A DNA stretch of 64,000 bases from assembly GCA_030447925.1 (NCBI GenBank), contig JAUJNX010000007.1, forward strand, positions 1 to 64,000. The letters are read 5' to 3'. The stretch is from Egibacteraceae bacterium. GTDB lineage: Bacteria > Actinomycetota > Nitriliruptoria > Euzebyales > Egibacteraceae. Position numbers and translations under genes: made by a program. A model generated the notes under the pieces. The model was not told where the DNA came from. It ran no database searches and was given only the letters and a program-made list of their open reading frames with translations. Shown in pieces: positions 38,575 through 46,263 of this stretch (position 1 is the first letter of the stretch; every line of letters starts with the position of its first letter).

Positions 38575-39709
38575 GCCGGGCCCGGTCGGCGGCCAGCAGG
38601 ACCGCCGACGCGACCAGCAGACCGAACGCCACCGCCATGCCGGTGCGCAGCCCGCGCGCGTCCGCCACCGCCCCGACCGCCAGCGGGCCGAGGGTCAGGC
38701 CCAGCGCGTAGGCGACCGCCACCCAGGCGACCGCCACCGGCCGGGCGGGCGGCGGCGTGCGCGCGCCGGCCGCGGCGGTGACCGCGGCGGGCACGCCCAG
38801 GAACGCCGCCCCGAAGACCGCCGCGGAGGCCAGCGGCGGCCCGCCCGCCAGCAGGACCCCCGCGCCGGCGCAGGTCACGGCCAGCAGCGCGGCGGGCTCC
38901 AGGTCGGCGGGCAGCGACCGCAGGACGCGCGGCCACAGCGGCGCGGTGGCGACGGCGGCGACGCCCATCGCCCCCCAGACCAGGGCGACCGCCTGCTCGT
39001 CGGCGCCGGCCTCGCGCAGCCGCGCCGCGACGAAGGTGACGTGGGCGACCGAGCCCGCGCCGTAGAGCAGGTAGGCGGGCAGCAGGACCGCCAGCGGCCC
39101 CCACGGCGGGCGGGTGGCCGCCGCCGGGTCGGGGGCGGGGGCCGGCGGCAGGGACCGCGACCGCGCCACGGCCACCGCCGCCAGGACGGCCGCTACCGCG
39201 GCCAGCCCCAGCCACCCGCCCTGCCAGCCGAGGTCGGCGGCGCGGACCCCGCCGACGGCCAGCGCCGTGACGCCCAGCCCGAAGCCGACCCCGGCGAAGA
39301 ACAGCACGAGCGCGGGGGTGCCCGGGCTGCGCCGCTCGACGCCGAGGGCCAGCGACGCCCCTGCCACGGTGACCAGCCCCGCCGACAGCCCGCCCAGCGC
39401 CCGCGACGCGAGCTGCAGTCCGGCGTCCCCGCCCAGCCCGGACAGGGCCAGCGCGACGACCGACGCGGCCAGGCCGCCGGTGAACCCGGCGTGCAGCCCG
39501 ATGCGGGGCAGGACGCGCCCTGCGGCCAGCGCGCCGACCCCGTAGCCGGCGGCGTTCGCCGTCCCCATCCACCCCGCCAGCGCGTAGGACCAGCCCAGGT
39601 CGGCGCGCATGTCGGGCAGCAGCAGCCCGAACGCGAAGCGGCCGAAGCCCAGCGCCACCGCCGGCGCCGCCGCCAGCGCCAGCGCCGTGCCCAGGGCGCG
39701 CCTCCGCAT
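38516..39709 (-). CDS. MFS transporter, YbfB/YjiJ family
   Basis: 397 residues, twelve predicted membrane helices. It begins with the family signature ALGFGRFAFGLLLPDMRADLGWSYALAGWMGTANAAGYGVGAL (residues 20-62 region). Basic loops follow helices 2 and 8. The substrate is unknown. The C-terminus is Arg-rich. The last 59 bases overlap the convergent anti-sigma gene at 38516-38574, so both 3' ends depend on the same DNA. Confidence 0.85.
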   Translation of the reverse strand: MRRRALGTALALAAAPAVALGFGRFAFGLLLPDMRADLGWSYALAGWMGTANAAGYGVGALAAGRVLPRIGLHAGFTGGLAASVVALALSGLGGDAGLQLASRALGGLSAGLVTVAGASLALGVERRSPGTPALVLFFAGVGFGLGVTALAVGGVRAADLGWQGGWLGLAAVAAVLAAVAVARSRSLPPAPAPDPAAATRPPWGPLAVLLPAYLLYGAGSVAHVTFVAARLREAGADEQAVALVWGAMGVAAVATAPLWPRVLRSLPADLEPAALLAVTCAGAGVLLAGGPPLASAAVFGAAFLGVPAAVTAAAGARTPPPARPVAVAWVAVAYALGLTLGPLAVGAVADARGLRTGMAVAFGLLVASAVLLAADRARLTAGRRRRPAATSRRSPRG

Positions 39710-39795
39710 GGGCGCAGGGTAGGGGGTATGAGCGCGGCCCCGGGACGGCTCACCCTCCCGACGAAGGGCGCACGCCGGGGGTGACCCCGGGTGCG

Positions 39796-39801
39796 TACCC
39801 T
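39796..39801 (+). promoter_or_regulatory. -10 box for a leaderless start at 39809
   Basis: TACCCT lies seven bases before the ATG of the DUF2277 gene, the same hexamer and spacing as at lhr. Confidence 0.45.
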
Positions 39802-39808
39802 GAACGGC

Positions 39809-40099
39809 ATGTGCCGCAGCATCCAGCAGCTCCGGGGCGCCGACCCGCCCGCGACCGAGGCCGAGGTCCGCGAGGCCGCGTTGCAGTACGTCCGCAAGCT
39901 CAGCGGCTACCGCACGCCGTCCGCCACCAACGCCGCCGCCTTCGACGCCGCCGTCGCCGACATCGCCGCGGCCACCCGGCGCCTCCTCGACGACCTGGTG
40001 GTCGCGCCGGGCTCCAAGCCCCCGCCGGTCCCCGTCCAGCGGCGCCCGCGCGGGCCGGTGGCCGAGGTGGCCGGGGTGGCCGCAGCACCGCCGGCGTGA
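39809..40099 (+). CDS. DUF2277 domain protein
   Basis: 96 residues. The family start MCRSIQQLRGADPPATEAEVREAALQYVRKLSGYRTPS is intact, including Cys2, followed by NAAAFDAAVADIAAATRRLLDDL. The last 30 residues are a variable basic/Pro tail. It is a small helical protein of unknown function, widespread in actinomycetes. The ATG at 39809 (not the GTG at 39791) is supported by Cys2 conservation and the -10 box. The rhomboid gene overlaps by 4 bases. Confidence 0.87.
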   Translation: MCRSIQQLRGADPPATEAEVREAALQYVRKLSGYRTPSATNAAAFDAAVADIAAATRRLLDDLVVAPGSKPPPVPVQRRPRGPVAEVAGVAAAPPA

Positions 40100-40701
40100 C
40101 CACCCTCCCCGCCCCGCAGCCCGACCGCGCCGCCGCCGTGCGGCTGGTGCTGGGGATGCTCGCGGTCATGTGGGTGCTGGAGGTCGTGGACCTGCTGCTC
40201 GGCGGGCGCCTGGACGCCCTGGGCATCCGGCCGCGCGACGCCGACGGCCTGGTCGGGGTGGTGGCCGCGCCGTTCCTGCACGTCGGCTTCGGCCACCTCG
40301 CGGCCAACAGCGTGCCCTTCGCGGTCATGGGGCTGCTCATCGCCGTGCAGGGGCTGGTCCGCGTCCTGGTCGTCACCACCGTCACCGCGCTGGTCAGCGG
40401 GGCCGGCGTGTGGCTCCTGGCGCCCTCGCGGTCGGTCACCATCGGCGCCAGCGGGCTGGTCTTCGGCTACGCGGCCTACCTCGTCGCCCGCGGCGTGCTG
40501 GCCCGCAGCCCCGTCTCCCTGGCCGTGGGCGCCGTCGTCGTGGTGGTCTGGGGCGCGACGCTCCTGGGCGGCCTGCTGCCCGCGGCCGGCATCTCCTGGC
40601 AGGGCCACCTCGCCGGCGCGGCCGGCGGCCTGCTCGCCGCCCGCCTCCTGCACCCCCGCGCGGCCCGCAGCACCGCCACCACCTGGCCGCGCGCGGGCTA
40701 G
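40096..40701 (+). CDS. Rhomboid family intramembrane serine protease
   Basis: 201 residues from the GTG at 40096, which overlaps the DUF2277 stop (GTGA). Six membrane helices are predicted. The catalytic dyad is Ser in TIGASGLVFGYAAY (GxSG-type) and His in WQGHLAGAAGG. The HxxxN motif of helix 2 is present as HVGFGHLAANSVPF. It should cleave membrane proteins within the bilayer; substrates are unknown. It converges with the DUF1992 gene with a 4-base overlap of stops. Confidence 0.88.
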   Translation: MTTLPAPQPDRAAAVRLVLGMLAVMWVLEVVDLLLGGRLDALGIRPRDADGLVGVVAAPFLHVGFGHLAANSVPFAVMGLLIAVQGLVRVLVVTTVTALVSGAGVWLLAPSRSVTIGASGLVFGYAAYLVARGVLARSPVSLAVGAVVVVVWGATLLGGLLPAAGISWQGHLAGAAGGLLAARLLHPRAARSTATTWPRAG

Positions 40702-41099
40702 CGCCCCGCCCGGTCGCGCCACGCGCGCAGCGCGGCCTCCTCGTCCAGCGGCGCGACCGTGGACGGCGGCCCCTGCAGCGCGGTCCGGTTCACCGCGCGG
40801 ATGCGGGCGTTGATGCCGGCGACGAGGTCGCGGACCTCCTGCTCGGAGGTGGCGCGGGCCAGCCGCGCGCGCGTCTCCTCCAGCTCCTTGCGCACCTGCA
40901 GCACGGGCGGCAGGACGGTCACCCGCTCGTCGCGCAGCTTGCGGCGGACCCACCACAGGTCGTCGTGGGGGCGGTCCAGGTCGGGGAGGGGCTTGCCGGC
41001 GCCCGGCAGGTCGTCGAACTCCCCGCGCTCCTGCGCCTCGCGGATCTGGCGGTCGACCAGCGACTCCCAGGGCCGGCCGGGCGGCCTGCGCGACGTCAC
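40698..41099 (-). CDS. DUF1992 (DnaJC28-like conserved domain) protein
   Basis: 133 residues. The family motif WESLVDRQIREAQERGEFDDLPGAGKPLPD is at residues 11-40. A helical tail follows (LPPVLQVRKELEETRARL). It has no J domain despite the family name. Function is unknown; it is usually a single gene. It lies 7 bases downstream of the DtxR/MntR-type regulator in the same direction, so the two may be cotranscribed. Confidence 0.87.
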   Translation of the reverse strand: MTSRRPPGRPWESLVDRQIREAQERGEFDDLPGAGKPLPDLDRPHDDLWWVRRKLRDERVTVLPPVLQVRKELEETRARLARATSEQEVRDLVAGINARIRAVNRTALQGPPSTVAPLDEEAALRAWRDRAGR

Positions 41100-41106
41100 G
41101 GGCGGC

Positions 41107-41766
41107 TCAGGGGGCCGCCGTGCCGTGGATGATGCAGGCCAGCTGCTGGCCGATCGCCTCGCGGCGGTCGCCGACGCGGACCCACAGCGGGCCGCCGAAC
41201 GGCGACCGCTCGTCCACGACCAGCTCGACGCCGGGCCGGATGCCCAGCGCGCCCAGGTAGCGCAGCGCCTCGCTGTCGCGGTCCGACACCCGTTCCACCA
41301 GGAAGCGGGAGCCGGGCGCCACCGTCGCGAGGGGCTGCGCCCAGCGCTCGTCGTGCTCGCCGTCGCGCGGGGGGATCGGGTCGCCGTGCGGGTCGCGGTC
41401 CGGGTGGCCCAGCACGTCGTCGATGCGGGCCTCCAGCCGGTCGCTGACCGCGTGCTCCAGGTGCTCCGCCTCGTCGTGGACCTCGTCCCACGGCACGTGC
41501 AGGACCTGGACGAGGAAGGTCTCCAGCAGCCGGTGGCGGCGGACGACGCGCAGGGCGTGGCGGCGGCCCTGCTCGGTCAGGTCGATGTCGCGGGTCCCGT
41601 CGCGGGTCACCAGGCCGTCGTCGGAGAGCCGCTTCAGCATCCCCGACACCGACGGCGAGGAGACGCCCAGCTGCGCCGCGATGCCGGTCGTGCTGACCGT
41701 CTCGCCGCGGGCGCGCAGCGCGTAGATGGTCTTGAGGTAGTCCTCGACCGCGGTGGTAAGCGCCAC
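41107..41766 (-). CDS. DtxR/MntR-family metal-dependent repressor
   Basis: 219 residues with the full three-domain plan. N-terminal winged helix: VEDYLKTIYALRARGETVSTTGIAAQLGVSSPSVSGMLKRL. Metal-binding/dimerisation region: HRLLETFLVQVLHVPWDEVHDEAEHLEHAVSD, which provides His and Glu ligands. C-terminal SH3-like FeoA domain: LGIRPGVELVVDERSPFGGPLWVRVG. Such repressors sense Mn(II) or Fe(II). I found no DtxR-type 19-bp palindrome in the window, so its targets are elsewhere. Confidence 0.9.
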   Translation of the reverse strand: MALTTAVEDYLKTIYALRARGETVSTTGIAAQLGVSSPSVSGMLKRLSDDGLVTRDGTRDIDLTEQGRRHALRVVRRHRLLETFLVQVLHVPWDEVHDEAEHLEHAVSDRLEARIDDVLGHPDRDPHGDPIPPRDGEHDERWAQPLATVAPGSRFLVERVSDRDSEALRYLGALGIRPGVELVVDERSPFGGPLWVRVGDRREAIGQQLACIIHGTAAP

Positions 41767-41827
41767 GACCAGCGCCTTTCGCCATGCCTACCGGGAGACC
41801 CCAGGGTACGCGCGCCCCGGCGAGGGA

Positions 41828-41833
41828 TAGGGT
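41828..41833 (+). promoter_or_regulatory. -10 box for a leaderless start at 41841
   Basis: TAGGGT lies seven bases before the GTG at 41841. Confidence 0.4.
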
Positions 41834-41840
41834 GATCGTG

Positions 41841-42122
41841 GTGATCGGTCGCGCGGAGCTCCGGGGGGTGGTCGCGCTCCTGGTGGCGGGAGCGCTGACC
41901 GTGCACGTGGTCGTGCTGGCCCACGGCCACGCCGACGTCGCCGGGGCCCCCGTGGCCGTGGCCGGGGACCACCCCGCGCACCAGCACGACGGCGACGCGG
42001 CCGGCGACGGGGTGGCCGCGCTCTGCTACTCGGTCCTCGTCGGCGCGCTGTCCGCCGCCGCGGCGCTGGTGCGTCTCCGGTCCCCGGCCCGGCGGTCCGC
42101 CGGCGCAGGCCGCCGGCGCTGA
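41841..42122 (+). CDS. Small His-rich secreted or membrane protein
   Basis: 93 residues from the GTG at 41841, chosen from the TAGGGT box; upstream sequence in the frame is Arg/Pro-rich. An N-terminal hydrophobic segment (VVALLVAGALTVHVVVLAHGHA) is followed by a His/Asp-rich stretch (GDHPAHQHDGDAAGDG), then a second hydrophobic segment and a basic tail. It resembles small actinobacterial DUF6153-like proteins. The histidines and its position at the start of the copper island suggest metal binding outside the membrane. Confidence 0.55.
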   Translation: MIGRAELRGVVALLVAGALTVHVVVLAHGHADVAGAPVAVAGDHPAHQHDGDAAGDGVAALCYSVLVGALSAAAALVRLRSPARRSAGAGRRR

Positions 42123-42222
42123 CCGCGCCGCAGCCGGCGCGTCACCGCGGGCGGGGGCGGCGGGCGCGGGCGCGCGTGACGGGCCGCGCTGGGCGCTGCC
42201 CGTGGTCGCTGGGGTGCTGCTG

Positions 42223-42272
42223 GGGGTGTAGGTGCGCGGGCCGGTCCGCGCGCCTGGTTCCACCTGCACCCC
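42223..42272 (+). ncRNA. Stable two-part hairpin in the leader of the DUF305 gene
   Basis: A 12-bp outer stem (42223-42234 with 42261-42272, one G-U pair) encloses a second stem (42235-42239 with 42246-42250). The structure ends one base before the GAGG-containing ribosome-binding region of the gene at 42288. It may be a terminator for the preceding small gene, or an attenuator/regulatory leader for DUF305. There is no U tract. Confidence 0.5.
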
Positions 42273-42287
42273 ACGAGGAGCACACCG

Positions 42288-42908
42288 ATGACCGCTGCAC
42301 CCGCACGTCGCCTCGCCCTGCCCACGTCCGCCCTGGTCCTGGCCGCGCTGCTGACCGCCTGCGGCGGCGGGAGCACATCGGCGGGCACGCCGCCCGAGCC
42401 CGCGGAGGACGTGGCCGCACCCCCGTCGGCGGCGCCCACCGCCTTCGCCGAGTCCGACGTCACCTTCCTGCAGGACATGATCCCCCACCACGCGCAGGCG
42501 GTGGAGATGGCCCAGCTGGCGGCCGATCGCACCACGCGCCCGGAGCTGCTGACCTTCGCCGACCAGGTGATCGCGGACCAGTCCCGCGAGGTCGACCGCA
42601 TGGAGGCGCTGCTGGAGACGGCCGGCGCCGAGCCGGCCGCGCACATGGGGGGCATGGACCACGGCGGGTCGATGCCGGGGATGATGACCGCTGCCGAGAT
42701 GACCGAGCTGGAGGGCCTGCGCGACGCCGAGTTCGACCTCGCCTTCTTGCGCATGATGACCGCGCACCACGAGGGCGCGATCGAGATGGCCGAGGCCCAG
42801 CAGGCCGGTGGCGCCAACCTCGAGGTCACCGAGCTCGCCGCGTCGATTGCGGCGGCGCAGCGCGCCGAGATCGAGCAGATGGCCGCCTGGCAGGACGCCT
42901 GGTCCTGA
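42288..42908 (+). CDS. DUF305 lipoprotein
   Basis: 206 residues. A signal peptide with the lipobox LLTAC (Cys24) implies a membrane-anchored protein outside the cell. The DUF305 ferritin-like repeats are FLQDMIPHHAQAVEMAQLA and FLRMMTAHHEGAIEMAEAQ, joined by a Met/His-rich linker (HMGGMDHGGSMPGMM). The HH pairs and Met-rich linker are typical for copper-associated members. It lies directly before the CsoR operator and csoR. Strong GAGGAG ribosome-binding site. Probably a copper-binding buffer on the cell surface. Confidence 0.9.
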   Translation: MTAAPARRLALPTSALVLAALLTACGGGSTSAGTPPEPAEDVAAPPSAAPTAFAESDVTFLQDMIPHHAQAVEMAQLAADRTTRPELLTFADQVIADQSREVDRMEALLETAGAEPAAHMGGMDHGGSMPGMMTAAEMTELEGLRDAEFDLAFLRMMTAHHEGAIEMAEAQQAGGANLEVTELAASIAAAQRAEIEQMAAWQDAWS

Positions 42909-42916
42909 CCGCGCCG

Positions 42917-42946
42917 TTGCGTACCCTACCCCCCTGGGGTACGGTA
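42917..42946 (+). promoter_or_regulatory. CsoR-type operator within the csoR promoter
   Basis: -35 TTGCGT (42917-42922), 17-base spacer, -10 TACGGT (42940-42945). The dyad at 42922-42946 (10 of 12 base pairs symmetrical, arms TACCCTACC and GGGGTACGGTA) fills the spacer. It has the C-rich/G-rich form of known CsoR sites. A near copy lies upstream of copZ (48538). Confidence 0.7.
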
Positions 42947-42989
42947 GCGGTACGACGGAGGGCGGCACGACGGATCAGGGGGGAGAGCC

Positions 42990-43286
42990 ATGACGCCGAT
43001 GGCGCGGGGCTACAGCGAGGACCGTGACGCCTACCTCAAGCGCCTGAAGCGCATCGAGGGGCAGGTCCGCGGGCTGCAGCGGATGGTCGAGGAGGACAAG
43101 TACTGCATCGACATCCTCACCCAGGTCGCGGCGGCCACCAGCGCGCTGCAGAGCGTCGCGATCGGGCTGCTCGACGAGCACGTGCGCCACTGCGTGGCCG
43201 ACGCCGCGAAGGGCGACGACCCGGCCCACGCCGAGCGCATGGTCACCGAGGCCACCCGCGCGATCGAGCGCCTCGTCAAGGCCTGA
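42990..43286 (+). CDS. csoR: Copper-sensing repressor CsoR
   Basis: A 98-residue all-helical protein. The Cu(I) ligands form the Cys-His-Cys set of CsoR: CIDILTQ (Cys39), HVRHC (His63 or His66 region and Cys67). The start of the fold, LKRLKRIEGQVRGLQRMVEEDKYC, is the family DNA-binding face. Copper binding releases it from a GC-rich pseudo-palindrome, which is seen 44-70 bases upstream. It is transcribed with copB, 28 bases downstream. Confidence 0.93.
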   Translation: MTPMARGYSEDRDAYLKRLKRIEGQVRGLQRMVEEDKYCIDILTQVAAATSALQSVAIGLLDEHVRHCVADAAKGDDPAHAERMVTEATRAIERLVKA

Positions 43287-43314
43287 CCGCCCGAGCTGCA
43301 GCGGTTCCCGAGGG

Positions 43315-45474
43315 GTGAGCGAGATGGAGCACGAGCACGAGCACGAGCAGTCCGCAGCCGGTTCTCCGCTGGACCTGCGCGAGCGGGCGGCCACCGGGCA
43401 CGCCGAGGACGTCGCCCACGCCACGGCCGCCGCCGCGCAGGGACACGGCACCCACACGGCTCACGGCGGCGGGCACGACCCCCACGCCGGGCACGGCGGG
43501 CACGCCGACCACGCCGCGCAATTCCGCGACCGCTTCTGGCTGTCGCTGGTCCTGGCCGTCCCGGTCGTGTTCTGGAGCCCGATGTTCCAGATGCTGCTGG
43601 GCTACACCGCGCCGCGGTTCCCCGGGTCGGACCTGATCTCGCCGGTGCTGGGCACGGTGATCTTCCTGTACGGCGGCTGGCCGTTCCTCACCGGTGCGGT
43701 CAGCGAGGCGCGGTCGCGGCGGCCGGGGATGATGCTGCTCGTGGCGATGGCGATCACCGTCGCCTTCGTCGCCAGCCTCGCCACGACGTCCGGGCTGGTC
43801 GACCTGGACTTCTGGTGGGAGCTGGCGCTGCTGATCGTGATCATGCTCTTCGGCCACTGGCAGGAGATGCGCGCGATCGGCCAGGCGCAGGGGGCGCTGG
43901 CGGCGCTGGCGGCGCTGCTGCCCGACGAGGCGGACCGGGTCACCGACGGCGGCGTGGAGACCGTCCCGGTCAGCGACCTGCGCGTGGGCGACGTGGTGCT
44001 GGTGCGCTCCGGGGCGCGCGTGCCCGCCGACGGCGTGATCGTGGACGGCGCGGCGGAGCTGGACGAGTCGATGATCACCGGGGAGTCCCGGCCCGTCCCC
44101 CGCGGCGTGGGGGACCGCGTCGTCGCGGCCACGGTGGCGACGGACTCGGCGATCCGGGTGCGGGTCGACGCGATCGGTGAGGACACCGCGCTGGCGGGCA
44201 TCCAGCGGCTGGTCGCCGAGGCGCAGACCTCGCGGTCCCGCGCGCAGGTGCTGGCCGACCGCGCGGCGGCGCTGCTGTGCTGGGTGGCGCTGGTCGCCGG
44301 GATCGTGACCGCGGTCGCCTGGACGGTGTTCGGCGCGCCCGACCAGGCGGTCGAGCGCACCGTGACGGTGCTGGTGATCGCCTGCCCGCACGCGCTGGGC
44401 CTGGCGATCCCGCTGGTGATCTCGATCTCCACGTCGCTGTCCGCGCGCAACGGGATCCTGGTCAAGGACCGCCTGGCGCTGGAGCGCATGCGCACCGTGG
44501 ACGCGGTCGTGTTCGACAAGACCGGCACGCTCACCCGCGGGCAGCACACGGTCACCGACCTCGCGGCCACCGACGGCACCGAGGCCGGCGCGCGCGACCT
44601 GCTCCTCCTCGCAGGTTCGGTGGAGCAGGACTCCGAGCACCCGCTGGCCCGGGCGATCGTCGCGGCGGCCCGCGAGCGCGGCCCGATCCCGGCGGCCACC
44701 GGCTTCCGCTCGATGACCGGGCGGGGCGTCGAGGCGACCGTCGACGGCCGGCAGGTCGCGGTTGGCGGGCCCGCGCTGCTGCGCGACCGCGGGCTGGACG
44801 TGCCGACCGAGCTGGCCGGCCACGTCGACCGCTGGCAGGGGCGCGGCGCCGCCGTGCTCCACGTGATCGCCGGCGACCGCGTCGTCGGCGCGCTGGAGCT
44901 GGAGGACGAGATCCGGCCGGAGTCCCGCGCCGCGGTCGAGGGGCTGCACCGCCTCGGGGTGCGCGTGGTGATGATCACCGGCGACGCGCGGCAGGTGGCC
45001 GAGGCCGTCGGCGCCGACCTGGGCATCGACGAGGTCTTCGCCGAGGTCCTGCCCGAGGACAAGGACGCCGCCGTCGTGGACCTCCAGCGCCGCGGCCTGA
45101 AGGTCGCCATGGTCGGTGACGGCGTGAACGACGCGCCCGCCCTGGCCCGCGCCGACGTCGGCATCGCCATCGGCGCCGGCACCGACGTCGCGATCGAGTC
45201 GGCCGGCATCGTCCTGGCGTCCGACGACCCCCGCGGGGTGCTCGCCATCCGGCGGCTGTCACAGGCCAGCTACGCCAAGAGCATCCAGAACCTGGTCTGG
45301 GCCGCGGGCTACAACGTCGTCGCGATCCCGCTGGCCGCGGGGGTGCTGGCCTGGGCCGGGTTCGTCCTGAGCCCGGCGGTCGGCGCGATCCTCATGAGCG
45401 CCTCGACCGTGATCGTCGCGCTGAACGCCCAGCTGCTGCGCCGCACCGACCTGCGGCCCGAGCCGCCCGCCTGA
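43315..45474 (+). CDS. copB: Copper-exporting P-type ATPase, CopB type (CPH motif)
   Basis: 719 residues. Instead of an HMA domain the N-terminus is His-rich (HEHEHEQ, then HGTHTAHGGGHDPHAGHGGHAD, residues 4-65). The membrane metal site motif is ACPHALGLA (CPH), which defines P1B-3/CopB transporters. Phosphorylation site DKTGTLT, actuator TGES, ATP-binding and GDGVNDAPAL hinge motifs are all present, with eight membrane helices. It exports Cu(I)/Cu(II). The GTG at 43315 is used here; the ATG at 43324 is an alternative. It is the second gene after the CsoR operator. Confidence 0.92.
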   Translation: MSEMEHEHEHEQSAAGSPLDLRERAATGHAEDVAHATAAAAQGHGTHTAHGGGHDPHAGHGGHADHAAQFRDRFWLSLVLAVPVVFWSPMFQMLLGYTAPRFPGSDLISPVLGTVIFLYGGWPFLTGAVSEARSRRPGMMLLVAMAITVAFVASLATTSGLVDLDFWWELALLIVIMLFGHWQEMRAIGQAQGALAALAALLPDEADRVTDGGVETVPVSDLRVGDVVLVRSGARVPADGVIVDGAAELDESMITGESRPVPRGVGDRVVAATVATDSAIRVRVDAIGEDTALAGIQRLVAEAQTSRSRAQVLADRAAALLCWVALVAGIVTAVAWTVFGAPDQAVERTVTVLVIACPHALGLAIPLVISISTSLSARNGILVKDRLALERMRTVDAVVFDKTGTLTRGQHTVTDLAATDGTEAGARDLLLLAGSVEQDSEHPLARAIVAAARERGPIPAATGFRSMTGRGVEATVDGRQVAVGGPALLRDRGLDVPTELAGHVDRWQGRGAAVLHVIAGDRVVGALELEDEIRPESRAAVEGLHRLGVRVVMITGDARQVAEAVGADLGIDEVFAEVLPEDKDAAVVDLQRRGLKVAMVGDGVNDAPALARADVGIAIGAGTDVAIESAGIVLASDDPRGVLAIRRLSQASYAKSIQNLVWAAGYNVVAIPLAAGVLAWAGFVLSPAVGAILMSASTVIVALNAQLLRRTDLRPEPPA

Positions 45475-45480
45475 CCCCGG

Positions 45481-45508
45481 TGCCCCCCTCCCGCGTGGGC
45501 CGGGGGCA
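45481..45508 (+). terminator. Weak hairpin after copB
   Basis: TGCCCCC (45481-45487) pairs with GGGGGCA (45502-45508), a 7-bp stem with a 14-base loop, seven bases after the copB stop. It may separate csoR-copB from the redox genes, or attenuate read-through. Confidence 0.3.
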
Positions 45509-45556
45509 ACCCCCACCCCTACCCGCCCTCGCCGTCGTGCACGAGGAGGCGCAGCC

Positions 45557-45904
45557 ATGCCCAGCAACCGGCTGAAGGCCGTCACCGACGCCACCTTCCC
45601 GTTCGCCGTGCTCCGCTCGACCGCCCCCGTGGTCGCGGTGTTCACCGCGGCGTGGTGCCCGACCTGCCGTCGGCTGCACACGCTGCTCGACGAGCTGGCC
45701 GACGACCTCGCGGGCCGGGCCGCGCTGGTCACGATCGACGTCGAGCGCAACGCGGCCACCGCGGGACGCCACCACGTCCGGGGCCTGCCCACCCTCGTCC
45801 TGTTCGACGGGGGCGAGGAACGGGCCCGCGTGGCCGGAACCGCGCGCAAGGACCAGGTCCTCGCGGGCCTCGGTCTCCTCGAGCCCGCCGCCGGGAAGGA
45901 GTAG
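45557..45904 (+). CDS. Thioredoxin-family protein in the copper island
   Basis: 115 residues. A thioredoxin fold with active site AAWCPTCRR (WCPTC instead of WCGPC) and the cis-Pro strand GLPTLVLFDGGEE. No signal peptide, so it acts in the cytoplasm. ATG after GAGGAGG. CxxC pairs with Pro-Thr are found in thiol-disulfide oxidoreductases that are less reducing than thioredoxin. The setting (between copB and a flavoprotein resembling part of thioredoxin reductase) suggests a role in reducing copper-oxidised thiols or loading a metal site. Confidence 0.85.
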   Translation: MPSNRLKAVTDATFPFAVLRSTAPVVAVFTAAWCPTCRRLHTLLDELADDLAGRAALVTIDVERNAATAGRHHVRGLPTLVLFDGGEERARVAGTARKDQVLAGLGLLEPAAGKE

Positions 45905-45906
45905 CC

Positions 45907-46263
45907 GTGGCACACCTCGTCGACGCCCCGCCGCTGGACGGCACCGCGGTCCTGCTGCGCGCCGCGGTCGGGCGCCTCGCCCGCGCCGAGGGCCTGACCG
46001 CCGACGGCCTCACGCTGGTGCTGCGCCTGCTCGACGGCCCGGCGCCCGCCGCCGCCACCTCGGTCGCCACCCGGGGCGCCCTCGCGCGGGCGGGGTTGCT
46101 CACCGCCGCAGGCCCCGACGCGGTCGCCCTGACGCCCGATGGCAGGGCGCTGGGGGTCGCGACCCTGGCGTTCCTGCGGACCCTGTTGGCCGAGGCCGCC
46201 CGCCGTCAGGGCCGCACCCTCGCCGACCTGCGGGCCCGCGCCCGCTCGGGAGGTGCGCGATGA
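45907..46263 (+). CDS. Hypothetical, possibly MarR-like winged-helix protein
   Basis: 118 residues from the GTG at 45907 (GGAAGGAG ribosome-binding site, two bases after the thioredoxin stop). The order of helices, with LVLRLLDGPAPAAA, then ATRGALARAGLLTAAGPDAVALTPDGRALG and a long C-terminal helix, looks like a degenerate winged helix with a wing. The recognition helix lacks the usual pattern, so the assignment is tentative. It is the first gene of a string joined by 4-base overlaps. Confidence 0.6.
   Translation: MAHLVDAPPLDGTAVLLRAAVGRLARAEGLTADGLTLVLRLLDGPAPAAATSVATRGALARAGLLTAAGPDAVALTPDGRALGVATLAFLRTLLAEAARRQGRTLADLRARARSGGAR

Noticed and set aside
41767..41840. DtxR/MntR operator upstream of the metal repressor
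   Set aside because: No 19-bp palindrome of the TTAGGTTAGCCTAACCTAA type or a recognisable variant is present.
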